Shown here piece after piece: positions 5,559 to 13,256 of a DNA stretch of 14,286 nt. The position numbers and the translations under genes were made by a program. The stretch comes from Syntrophobacter sp. DG_60 (GTDB lineage: Bacteria > Desulfobacterota > Desulfofervidia > Desulfofervidales > DG-60): positions 1 to 14,286 of the forward strand of contig LJNA01000059.1 in the NCBI GenBank assembly GCA_001304365.1, in the 5' to 3' direction. The notes under the pieces were generated by a model. That model ran no database searches and had not been told where the DNA came from. It saw nothing but the letters and a program-made list of their open reading frames with translations. How positions within the stretch are numbered: the stretch's first letter is position 1; each line of letters begins with the position of its first letter.

Positions 5559-7915
5559 TGTCTCATATCTTGATTAAAGGGGCAAGGGAGAACAATCTAA
5601 AAAATATAGATGTAGTTATACCAAAGAATAAGCTCACAGTAATTACTGGTATAAGCGGTTCAGGAAAGTCTAGCCTGGCCTTTGATATTATCTATAAAGA
5701 GGGGCAGAGGCGTTATTTAATGGCCCTGGCTATTCCAAAACAATTTCTGCCAAAACTGGATAGGCCTAAGGCAGAGGATATTGATGGCCTTTCCCCTACC
5801 TTGGCATTAGGGCACAAGACATTTAGTAAAAGCCCCCGCTCTACTGTGGGTACTGTTACAGAGGTATATGATTTACTGCGTATATTGTTTGCACGTATTG
5901 GTCAACCTTATTGTCCAAATTGCCAAAGGCCACTGTCTGCTAAAACAGTTCCAGAAATGGTTAGGGAAATTATTAATCTACCCTCAGGCACAAAGGTCAT
6001 TTTAATGGCCCCCATTACCACAAGCTCTATTAAAAAAACTTGGCTGAGGCTGCAGAAGGATGGGTTTACTAAGGTAAAGATAGGAAGTGAAATCTATGAC
6101 CTGACAGAGGATAAGCCAAAAGAGGGTTCTGGGAAATTAGATGTAATCATTGATAAACTTATTATTAAGGAAGACATTAAGCGGCGCCTTACAGATTCTA
6201 TAGAACTTGCCTTAAAATTATCTTATGGAATAAATATAGAAATACTGGGGAAAGAAAATCTATTTTTTAGCCAAAAGCTTATCTGTCCTGTATGCGATAT
6301 AAAGACGCCACAATTTTCTCCTCAATCCTTCTCTTTCAATCACCCTCAAGGGGCCTGCCCTGAATGTAAGGGGCTAGGGGAAAGAAATGGGAAATTGTGC
6401 CCAAAGTGCAAGGGAAAAAGATTAAAAAGAGAGGCATTGTCTGTGAGGATAAATGGATTAGATATATATGAATTATCTAGCCTCCCTATCGAGGGGCTTG
6501 TATCTTTTATTTCTTTATTGCCTAAAGGCCCTATTGCTATGCCAATCATTAGTGAAGTCATAAGGCGTCTTAATGTATTAGAAGAGGCGGGCCTTGATTA
6601 TCTGAGTCTATCTCGACCTATATCTACCCTTTCCTTAGGAGAAAACCAGCGCTTACGCTTGGCCATTCAGCTCAGCAGCAGGCTAACAGGGCTAATATAC
6701 ATCCTTGATGAGCCTACTATAGGACTACACCCAAAGGAGATAAGAAGACTCATCTCGGCCTTATACAGACTGCGCGATTTAGGAAACACTGTTATTGTCA
6801 TAGAGCATGACCCACAGACCATATTAAGTGCAGATTATATCATTGAGCTTGGACCGGGTGCAGGAGAAGAAGGAGGAGATTTGGTATTCAGTGGAGATTC
6901 TAAAGATTTTCTTAAAAGCAAGGGCTTAACGGCTCTATATCTAACTAAAAAGAAACCTCTTTCCCTCCCTTCAAAAAGTAGGCCATTAAACAATTATTTA
7001 ATAATAGAAAGTGTTACTACTCATAACTTGAAGGATATTACAGTAAAGATCCCATTAAATTGTATAACCTGCATTACAGGTGTAAGTGGGTCAGGGAAGA
7101 GTAGCTTGATTATAGAAACACTTTATAGATATTTAATTAAAGGGAAAGTTGATTCTGTAAAAGGGATTTTTGGTGCAGAAAATATTAAAAAAGTAATTCT
7201 TATAGACCAAGACCCTATTGGTAAAACACCTAAGGCAAATCCAGCTACTTATAGTGGTGCATTTAATTATATTCGTAACCTATTTTCAGGCCTGCCAGAG
7301 GCAAGGGCTAGAGGATACAGACCAGATAGGTTTAGTTTTAATGTGAAAGGGGGGAGGTGTGAGGTATGTCAGGGAAGTGGTGTAATTAAAGTAGAGATGG
7401 CCTTTTTGCCCGATGTATATGTTACATGTGATGCATGTCGAGGAAAGAGATTTAATGAAGACACTTTAGAGATAAAATTTAAAGGAGAGAATATTGCTGA
7501 TATATTGGAAATGGCGATAGAACAGGCCTTGGAATTTTTTAGGCACATACCAAGATTAAAAAATATATTGCAAACATTGGTAGAAGTAGGGCTTGGCTAC
7601 CTTAAATTGGGTCAACCTGCTACCCAATTGTCCTCTGGTGAGGCACAGAGATTAAAGTTGGCAAGAGAGCTTAGCCACCCTAGCACTGGTCAAACCCTCT
7701 ATATTTTAGATGAACCCACTACCGGTCTGCACTTAGATGAGATTAATAAACTAATATTCATTTTACATAAGCTTGTAGATAAGGGAAATACAGTGATTGT
7801 TATTGAAAATCAATTAGAGATAATAAGGGCCTCTGACTATATTATTAATTTGGGCCCAGAGAGCGGGAAGCGTGGTGGCTATTTAATAGCTTGTGGAGTG
7901 CCTGACGAATTTTGA
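5558..7915 (+). CDS. compact, divergent UvrA-family ATPase
   Basis: A 785-residue protein with two ABC ATPase modules of the UvrA type (DNA damage recognition); canonical UvrA is about 940 residues. Module 1 has Walker A GISGSGKSS (31-39), a zinc site CPNC, a recognisable UvrB-binding region, cysteine pairs CPVC, CPEC and CPKC, signature LSLGE (about 358) and ILDEP. Module 2 has Walker A GVSGSGKSS (about 508), zinc finger CEVC...CDAC (from 601), signature LSSGE and Walker B ILDEPTTGLH. The insertion between CPECKGLGE and CPKCKGKRL, over 100 residues in canonical UvrA, is almost gone. The module 1 hallmark region is divergent (ALAIPKQF, LALGHKT). In module 2 the switch histidine of VIEHN is Asn751 (VIENQ), while module 1 keeps VIEHD. 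It is probably a paralogue rather than the main UvrA. ATG 5558 is preferred over TTG 5486 because similarity starts there and a -10 precedes it. Confidence 0.9.
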   Translation: MSHILIKGARENNLKNIDVVIPKNKLTVITGISGSGKSSLAFDIIYKEGQRRYLMALAIPKQFLPKLDRPKAEDIDGLSPTLALGHKTFSKSPRSTVGTVTEVYDLLRILFARIGQPYCPNCQRPLSAKTVPEMVREIINLPSGTKVILMAPITTSSIKKTWLRLQKDGFTKVKIGSEIYDLTEDKPKEGSGKLDVIIDKLIIKEDIKRRLTDSIELALKLSYGINIEILGKENLFFSQKLICPVCDIKTPQFSPQSFSFNHPQGACPECKGLGERNGKLCPKCKGKRLKREALSVRINGLDIYELSSLPIEGLVSFISLLPKGPIAMPIISEVIRRLNVLEEAGLDYLSLSRPISTLSLGENQRLRLAIQLSSRLTGLIYILDEPTIGLHPKEIRRLISALYRLRDLGNTVIVIEHDPQTILSADYIIELGPGAGEEGGDLVFSGDSKDFLKSKGLTALYLTKKKPLSLPSKSRPLNNYLIIESVTTHNLKDITVKIPLNCITCITGVSGSGKSSLIIETLYRYLIKGKVDSVKGIFGAENIKKVILIDQDPIGKTPKANPATYSGAFNYIRNLFSGLPEARARGYRPDRFSFNVKGGRCEVCQGSGVIKVEMAFLPDVYVTCDACRGKRFNEDTLEIKFKGENIADILEMAIEQALEFFRHIPRLKNILQTLVEVGLGYLKLGQPATQLSSGEAQRLKLARELSHPSTGQTLYILDEPTTGLHLDEINKLIFILHKLVDKGNTVIVIENQLEIIRASDYIINLGPESGKRGGYLIACGVPDEF

Positions 7916-7916
7916 T

Positions 7917-7952
7917 AAAAAAAGGGAGAGGCTTTAAATTAAAGCCTCTCCC
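7917..7952 (-). terminator. terminator between converging uvrA-like and atpE genes
   Basis: A 14-bp inverted repeat, GGGAGAGGCTTTAA (7924-7937) with TTAAAGCCTCTCCC (7939-7952), forms a long stem; the innermost A/T pairs would open to give a normal loop. On the minus strand it is followed by seven T residues (complement of 7917-7923), so it is a good intrinsic terminator for the atp genes. On the plus strand no T-run follows, but the hairpin lies directly behind the uvrA-like stop and may serve both. Confidence 0.88.
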
Positions 7953-7963
7953 AAATAGTTTAA

Positions 7964-8335
7964 TTACACTCCTGGTAAACCAACAAGCTTGGCGATAGGC
8001 GTTGCCATTGGATAGGCATAGAGGAGGATGAATTCAATAACCAAGGCATAAATACATAGAGACTCTATCATGGCCAGACCAATCAGCATAGTTACTGTAA
8101 TCTTACCAGAGGCCTCGGGATTTCGGGCGATGCCTTCTACTGATCTCATAACGGCCCAGCCTTGTCCCAATCCAGTGCCAAAAGCAGCAATTGCAATGCC
8201 AAAGCCTGCAGCAACCACAGTAGCAGTGAAAAACTTCAAACCAGCAGCGCTAACACCCTCTTCAGCCATAGCCAAGCTAGATAATGCAAGTAAAAATAAT
8301 CCACTCAAAACAGCAATCTTACAGCTTCTATTCAT
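7964..8335 (-). CDS. atpE: ATP synthase F0 subunit c with N-terminal signal-like extension
   Basis: The rotor-ring subunit of F-type ATP synthase, 123 residues. Residues 1-24 (ending SSLAMA, then EEG) look like a cleavable signal peptide; the mature part would be about 99 residues, still longer than the usual 75-90. Two membrane helices form the hairpin, with the polar loop ARNPEAS at 70-76. The ion-binding carboxylate is Glu91 in AMIESLCIY. Gln58 in GLGQGWA and Ser92 match two ligands of the sodium site in Ilyobacter c-rings (Gln32, Glu65, Ser66, same 33-residue spacing), but the adjacent Thr is Leu93. Sodium coupling is thus possible and not proven. A strong GGAGGTG lies upstream (8344-8350). 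It is the last gene of the operon, 52 bases after atpB. Confidence 0.95.
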   Translation of the reverse strand: MNRSCKIAVLSGLFLLALSSLAMAEEGVSAAGLKFFTATVVAAGFGIAIAAFGTGLGQGWAVMRSVEGIARNPEASGKITVTMLIGLAMIESLCIYALVIEFILLYAYPMATPIAKLVGLPGV

Positions 8336-8387
8336 TTCCTTTCACCTCCCTTTGTCTTTTTTTTATCTTTTGCGGCCTTCCTCCGCT

Positions 8388-9080
8388 TTAATGTGCCTCT
8401 TCAATGGCCCCAGCAAGGTACATTGCGCTTAACATATAAAAGATAAGTGCCTGTACAAGGCACAAAAAGATAAACAGGAAATAAATAGGAATTGGCACTA
8501 GATAGGCCCCAACCAAAAATATTAAAAGAGCTATGGTCAACTCCTTAGCCAGGATATTTCCAAAGAGTCGAAATGTCAAAGAAAGGCAACGTGCAAGGTG
8601 GCCTATGATCTCAATAGGGAGAAATAGAGGGGCAAGAGGAAGTATTGGGCCAGTAAAGTGTTTGATGTATTTAATCCCATGAATTTTGATCCCAATAATC
8701 TCTGCAAAAAATACGCTTAGCACAGCCATGGATAAGTTGGTGTTTAGGTTGGCCGTTGGTGCATAAAAGCCCGGTGCAAGCCCCATGACATTCATAAGAA
8801 AGATATAAATAAATAAAGTAGCATAAAGGGGAAAGTAAGGCCTCCCTTTTTCTCCTGTTATACCTACAGTAAAGTCCTCTAGGCCTTTGATAAGTGCTTC
8901 CCATACATTTTGGCCTTTTGTAGGATAAAGGGGGCTAATTTTAGACCTTACTAAAATTGCAAGAAAAATCAAAATGAGCATGGCAAACCAACTATTTACT
9001 ACCTGGAGATACTTGTGGGCAAACTCACCAAATCCTATCATTTCAAAGAATACCACCACAAAATTGATTGGATGCTCCAT
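8388..9080 (-). CDS. atpB: ATP synthase F0 subunit a
   Basis: The 230-residue stator subunit that forms the ion half-channels against the c-ring. It is strongly hydrophobic with several membrane helices. The family hallmark SLTFRLFGNILAKE is present, with the essential arginine at 171. The motif FLMNVMGLAPG at about 94-104 is also typical. The start is supported by AGGAGG, which lies in the last codons of atpI; the ATG comes six bases after the atpI stop, so the two are probably coupled. F1 genes and subunit b are not in the window, so the F1 operon lies elsewhere, as is common in Desulfobacterota. Confidence 0.96.
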   Translation of the reverse strand: MEHPINFVVVFFEMIGFGEFAHKYLQVVNSWFAMLILIFLAILVRSKISPLYPTKGQNVWEALIKGLEDFTVGITGEKGRPYFPLYATLFIYIFLMNVMGLAPGFYAPTANLNTNLSMAVLSVFFAEIIGIKIHGIKYIKHFTGPILPLAPLFLPIEIIGHLARCLSLTFRLFGNILAKELTIALLIFLVGAYLVPIPIYFLFIFLCLVQALIFYMLSAMYLAGAIEEAH

Positions 9081-9086
9081 TATCTA

Positions 9087-9470
9087 TTACCTCCTATTTA
9101 AGACTACTCCCTTAGCTTCTATTAAAGCTAAGGAAAAGAGATTAATTACTACTATAGAAAGCCCTAAAATAAGACCAAAGACATTTGCCCAGTTTTTAAA
9201 GAGCACAATAAAAATGATTAGCCCAATGATGAACATGCGTAGCATAGATTTAGACACAATTGCCCCTTTTCCTTTGGACGCAATAAGCACCCTTACTAAA
9301 TTGCGGTGCAAAAAATGGAAGTTGATATTGGCCATCAGACCGCCTATTAAAATGCCTGTAGTAAACCGCCAAGGTAGGAAAAAGAGGGAGCCCAAAAAAA
9401 GAATACCTAATAATATCCAATTTCTCCTCTTTAAAATGGATGGTAAAGATTCAAAATTTTCCTCTATCAT
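9087..9470 (-). CDS. atpI: ATP synthase I-chain-like assembly protein
   Basis: A 127-residue protein with four hydrophobic segments, matching the ATP synthase protein I family in size, in hydropathy and in its position between atpZ and atpB. That family helps c-ring assembly and, with AtpZ, has been linked to magnesium or calcium transport. Recognisable parts are GILIGGLMANINFHFLHRNL at about 39-58 and a C-terminal pair of helices. Its start codon shares one base with the atpZ stop (TAATG), so it is translationally coupled. The sequence is weakly conserved in this family; the call leans on context. Confidence 0.85.
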   Translation of the reverse strand: MIEENFESLPSILKRRNWILLGILFLGSLFFLPWRFTTGILIGGLMANINFHFLHRNLVRVLIASKGKGAIVSKSMLRMFIIGLIIFIVLFKNWANVFGLILGLSIVVINLFSLALIEAKGVVLNRR

Positions 9471-9730
9471 TAAAGTCTCTTTTTTCTTTGTTGTCGCTCA
9501 ATGCGATGCATTATTATAAAGACACTCCTAAAACCTGCAATCACACCAAAAATCAAAAAGAGTACTATCAAAAAATGTGGAAATGGCCAATTAACCTTTA
9601 ACCATTTATCTAAATAATATCCCATGATCAGACCAATAACAATGGAAAATACAAGAGCAAGTCCAATTTGAGTGGCATATGCAGATAACCTGGCAAACTC
9701 ACCAAAAAACTCCTTTAGCTCCTTTCTCAT
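9470..9730 (-). CDS. atpZ: AtpZ/AtpI-type F0 accessory protein
   Basis: An 86-residue protein with two membrane helices (about 20-40 and 51-73) and a charged C-terminus (RQQRKKRL). It resembles the F0F1-ATPase gene-1 (AtpZ) family: the pattern LSAYATQIGLALVFSI followed by GYYLDKWL is typical. It is the first gene of the atpZ-atpI-atpB-atpE operon. No Shine-Dalgarno sequence precedes the ATG; the upstream bases are AT-rich with a T-run. A palindrome and a possible -35 lie 13-46 bases upstream. Confidence 0.85.
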   Translation of the reverse strand: MRKELKEFFGEFARLSAYATQIGLALVFSIVIGLIMGYYLDKWLKVNWPFPHFLIVLFLIFGVIAGFRSVFIIMHRIERQQRKKRL

Positions 9731-9742
9731 TTAAAAAACACG

Positions 9743-9776
9743 TATTGTGACTATCACAATATTGAGAAAAAGTCAA
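9743..9776 (-). promoter_or_regulatory. palindromic operator-like site and possible atp promoter
   Basis: A perfect inverted repeat TATTGTGA-CTA-TCACAATA (9743-9761) lies just upstream of atpZ. On the minus strand TTGACT (9776-9771) is a good -35, and a -10 at the right distance would fall inside the palindrome (ATAGTC or TAGTCA, both weak). A repressor bound there would block the promoter. The half site TTGTGA resembles Crp/Fnr-type half sites, but the central gap of three bases is shorter than theirs. Confidence 0.5.
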
Positions 9777-9813
9777 CTCTTTTTATTTTTTATCTCCGTT
9801 ACAAACCCTACGC

Positions 9814-12372
9814 CTATTGCGCTAAATTAAATCCATACTTTCCTTTCATGAAGGCCTCGATGTATGCATCTACTGCAGCTTCACTTGGCATAACCATATC
9901 CAACTGCCTGGCATATCCCATTAATCGCCCTAGCATATCCAGTTTTTCTTCGATAGTCTCTCTATCGTATTTGACAATCCTGGCCATAACCAAATCGGCC
10001 TTCCTGGTGACTGAAAAGTCAAGATTCCTCAAAACTTCATCTATGAACCTGGCCCTTCGGGCACGTCTAAGGGAATCCGCCGCACCACCCATGAAACGAA
10101 ATGTTATATAGTTGTTCTCTTCATCATCTGAGCAATAGGCATCAACTGTACAGAAATGGTAAGCCACCCTTAAGTGAAAATTCATGTAATTTTTGGAGAC
10201 AATGAGATAATTCCTGTCTCCTATTTTCTTGCCTACCATCTGTCCATATTCACTTACCTCGGTCATGCCATGTACCATAATCGATAAAAATCCCTTAAAA
10301 TCAATTATCTCTCGGCCCGCCCAAGGCATGTCTTTGTGGCTCATACCTCTCCATAGGGCCTTCGCTGGAATAGAAGCTATATGTTCAACTCCAATCTTCT
10401 TTAAATCAGCAGTTTCTTTGGTAAGTCCTCCGCCTATGTCAATGATGTAGACATTAAGGGGAATATTGGTTATCAATTTCTTGGCTTCTCCTATTTTGCC
10501 TAATGAAGTAGTACCTATGCTAAACATTACATCTAGGGACATTTCATGAGCAAAACGGGTGATATCGTGAAAAGTCCGGCAAGATTTGGCTTGAAAAGAG
10601 GGGTCATTCGCATCCACAAGTCTCAGAGGGGCGATGTCTTGAAGTACTTCCTCCATTTTTCTAAAAGTAATACTTCCGGCCATAGGATTTGCCTTTTGAT
10701 AATCTGATCTTATCAATTGATCAACCTTCCCTTCATACACCCTATTGGCATTGGCATCTACAGTGACTACCATATCCGGAGTGATTAGCTTTGTGGCTAC
10801 TTTTGTATCCACAATGCAAGGCACTTCAAATTCCCTGGCTAGGGAAGCCATGTGACCGGTGGCATTACCAACATCTGTTATGATGGCAACAGCCTTTTTC
10901 ATCACCTTGACGAATTTAGGAGAAGTGTGCTTGGTGATCAGGACCGCACCTTCTGGAAAATTTGAAATATCTTTGTCATCTTTTACTACATAGGCTGGTC
11001 CTGAACCAACCCCGCAGCTAGCTACAATTCCTTCATTGATTAACACTTTGTTAGGAATCTTGTTAGCATCTACCCTCACTTCTGCACATGATGAAGTGAT
11101 GGTCAGTGGGCGGGTTTGCAAAAGATATAAACTTCCATTTTGATCCAGAACCCATTCAATATCCTGAGGCCTTTGGAAATGAGCCTCCAGGGTCTGAGCA
11201 TAGTCATAAAGGGCTTTTATCTCATGCTCACTAAGGCAGGGTTCATTTTGCAGGGCTTCCGGTACCTTTACTTCTTTGACCCCTGAATATTGGCATGCAA
11301 GCATTACTCTCTTGTGACCTATCTTTTTATCTAGAATAACCCCATCATCTTTAGAAACACGATAGATATCAGGACTCACTTTTCCTAAAACAGCATATGA
11401 CCCCAGTCCCCATACCGCGCTTATCACTATTTGGTCATTACGAATATTGTTTGGATCCACAGAGTACATTACCCCGCTTGCCTTGGCCTCCACCATGGCA
11501 ACACATCCCACACTCATAGCGATATCTTCATCACTAACTCCTATGTTTTCCCAGTAAAATATGGCCCGAGGGGTGAATTTGCTGGCTATGACCTCCTTGT
11601 ATTTCTGAATAATTTGCTCCCTGCGTACATTGAGGGCAGTAAAGTATTGTCCAGCAAAGGTAGAATCACTATCCTCTCCTATGGCGCTACTCCTTATAGA
11701 AATAGGAACATGCTTGCAGGTTTTTTCCTCCAGTTGGGAGTATGAGTGAAGGATGGCGGCCTCTAGCTCTTCTGGCATCTCAGCCTCTAAGATCATGCAT
11801 TTAAGATCTTGGCTTATTCTTTCTAACGATTCTAATTTGGCTATATCCAGGTCTGATAACCTTTCATCGATTTTTACCTGAAGCTTGTTATAATCCAGAA
11901 AGCGTCTATAGGCATAGGTAGTAATTGCAAATCCATATGGAACTGGTAACCCCAGATTCAGCATTTCTCCAAGGTTGGCCATCTTTCCACCTACCATATT
12001 TACTTTTTCCTTGGTAATATCTTTTAGAGGAATAGTCCATTCCCAAAATGGAATTTCTTTCTTTTTTACTAACTTTTCTTTTAAGGTAGCGTTAATCTGT
12101 TCATAAGCCTGGTATAATTCCCTATGTTTTTCCCCAGACATCCTATCCAGATAATCAATAACGCATCTGACCTTTTCAGAGAGCATTTGGCAGTTCCTTT
12201 TGATATAGCGCATATTGAAAGGCTTACTTGCTGTAATTTTCCCCTCCATATCAGCTATAATTTCAAGGATCTGGTTATTTTCAGCAAGCAGTTTTTCGAA
12301 GCAGGTAAACTTTTCTTTAAGAGTAACTGTTTTCCTTTTTTCTTGTTTTGAAAATTTAAGTAAACTAAACAT
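9814..12372 (-). CDS. PEP-synthase-like protein with a non-canonical C-terminal domain
   Basis: An 852-residue protein with the first two domains of PEP synthase / pyruvate phosphate dikinase. Residues 1-110 are an extra helical, probably coiled-coil segment. The ATP-grasp domain covers about 115-425, with MVGGKMANLGEM (126-137), ISIRSSAIGEDS (225-236) and LLQTRPL (417-423). The swivelling phospho-histidine domain is about 450-548, with DVGNATGHMASLAREF and His507 in the active-site place. The remaining 300 residues do not show the PEP/pyruvate barrel landmarks I would expect. Instead there are motifs such as IIDIGGGLT (643-651), IPAKALWRGM (668-677) and DFKGFLSIMVHGM (691-703). The substrate of the phosphotransfer is therefore unknown; simple pyruvate, water dikinase activity should not be assumed. 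A near-consensus promoter lies directly upstream and no Shine-Dalgarno sequence is present, so a leaderless mRNA is likely. Confidence 0.85.
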   Translation of the reverse strand: MFSLLKFSKQEKRKTVTLKEKFTCFEKLLAENNQILEIIADMEGKITASKPFNMRYIKRNCQMLSEKVRCVIDYLDRMSGEKHRELYQAYEQINATLKEKLVKKKEIPFWEWTIPLKDITKEKVNMVGGKMANLGEMLNLGLPVPYGFAITTYAYRRFLDYNKLQVKIDERLSDLDIAKLESLERISQDLKCMILEAEMPEELEAAILHSYSQLEEKTCKHVPISIRSSAIGEDSDSTFAGQYFTALNVRREQIIQKYKEVIASKFTPRAIFYWENIGVSDEDIAMSVGCVAMVEAKASGVMYSVDPNNIRNDQIVISAVWGLGSYAVLGKVSPDIYRVSKDDGVILDKKIGHKRVMLACQYSGVKEVKVPEALQNEPCLSEHEIKALYDYAQTLEAHFQRPQDIEWVLDQNGSLYLLQTRPLTITSSCAEVRVDANKIPNKVLINEGIVASCGVGSGPAYVVKDDKDISNFPEGAVLITKHTSPKFVKVMKKAVAIITDVGNATGHMASLAREFEVPCIVDTKVATKLITPDMVVTVDANANRVYEGKVDQLIRSDYQKANPMAGSITFRKMEEVLQDIAPLRLVDANDPSFQAKSCRTFHDITRFAHEMSLDVMFSIGTTSLGKIGEAKKLITNIPLNVYIIDIGGGLTKETADLKKIGVEHIASIPAKALWRGMSHKDMPWAGREIIDFKGFLSIMVHGMTEVSEYGQMVGKKIGDRNYLIVSKNYMNFHLRVAYHFCTVDAYCSDDEENNYITFRFMGGAADSLRRARRARFIDEVLRNLDFSVTRKADLVMARIVKYDRETIEEKLDMLGRLMGYARQLDMVMPSEAAVDAYIEAFMKGKYGFNLAQ

Positions 12373-12378
12373 ACTTTA

Positions 12379-12407
12379 ATTATAGTGCCTTAACGCCTTA
12401 CGGTCAA
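12379..12407 (-). promoter_or_regulatory. near-consensus promoter placing the start site on the ATG
   Basis: On the minus strand TTGACC (12407-12402), a 17-base spacer and a perfect TATAAT (12384-12379) form a strong sigma-70-type promoter. Six bases separate the -10 from the ATG at 12372, so transcription should begin at or next to the start codon, giving a leaderless message. Confidence 0.75.
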
Positions 12408-12446
12408 TTGCGTCTATAATATCTGGTATACCTTACAAATTACTTT

Positions 12447-12469
12447 AATCAATTGAGTCGTTATTGATT
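12447..12469. repeat. inverted repeat between divergent genes
   Basis: AATCAAT (12447-12453) and ATTGATT (12463-12469) are an exact inverted repeat separated by nine bases. It lies in the 116-base gap between the divergent PEP-synthase-like and PAP2 genes, and may be a regulator site or chance in AT-rich DNA. Confidence 0.3.
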
Positions 12470-12488
12470 TTGTGTTACATTGCCAAAG

Positions 12489-13234
12489 ATGCTCAGGCCC
12501 ATAGACATAATCACCATATATTATTTAGTAAGTCTAAATTTTATTACCCTCCTATTTAGGTTATTTATACCGCATTGGTATTTTTATTTCCTTGCACATT
12601 TTGTATTTATGATTCTCATTTTCTTGCTTAATACCATTAGAAAATACCGCCCCCATAAGATTATTGAATTTATAAGCTATTTTTATCCTTGGTTTTGTGT
12701 CCCTCAATTCTATGAAGAGACAAGGGTTTATTTGCATGTGATCTTTCCTGGATTCTTTGATCATTTAGTGCAAAAATGGGAGTTTACCTTGTTTGGGGTA
12801 CTTCCTAACATCTATCTGGAGCAATTTGCTTCTCCTTGGCTCACAGAACTTCTATCATTTGGATATATTTCTTATTACTTCTTTTTCCTCATTCCTCCAT
12901 TTATTTTTTATTTTTATAAAAGAAATAGGTTGGAAAAGCTTATATTTTCCATGGCCCTTGTTTATTATATTTCATTTTTGGGTTTTATTGTCTTCCCTGT
13001 AGCTAGCCCCAGGTTTGCCTTGGCAGACCAATTTCAAGCCCCACTTCAAGGCTATCTCATTCCCAAAATCCAAGAAAAACTTATGGAAACTTGGGCACTA
13101 AGAGGGCGATTTTGATAATGCTGGGGGCAATTTATGGGAGATACCATTACATAACAGATGTAGTTGTAGGGGGGGTATGGGGTATAATAGCAGTTAAACT
13201 TGCCCATTTGATCTACAGAGACGAAAGTCTTTAA
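12489..13234 (+). pseudogene. broken PAP2-type membrane phosphatase/transferase
   Basis: An integral membrane protein of the PAP2 superfamily, closest in style to the inositolphosphotransferase-like group. The first part (12489-13115, 208 residues) has several membrane helices, then VFPVASPRF and ends RGRF before a TGA. The C-terminal part continues in another frame (from about 13109, ILIMLGAIYGRYHYITD) to the TAA at 13232-13234. It carries the C-terminal catalytic block GRYHYITDVVVGG with the active His and Asp. The middle catalytic block (FPSxH) and roughly 30 residues around it, normally found between these points, are missing from every frame. So this is a small internal deletion, not multiple of three, rather than a simple frameshift. 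Without the Ser-His block it should be inactive. ATG 12489 is preferred to TTG 12480; no Shine-Dalgarno sequence is seen. An assembly collapse could mimic this. Confidence 0.75.
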
Positions 13235-13256
13235 AAATCTAATTTAAACAAATGCT

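Noticed and set aside
8070..8432. Plus-strand open frame over atpE and the start of atpB
   Set aside because: It is antisense to clearly recognisable ATP synthase subunits and has no recognisable features of its own.
9743..9761. Classical Crp or Fnr binding site
   Set aside because: The half sites are similar, but the central gap is three bases instead of the six (Crp) or four (Fnr) expected, so only an unspecified palindrome is reported.
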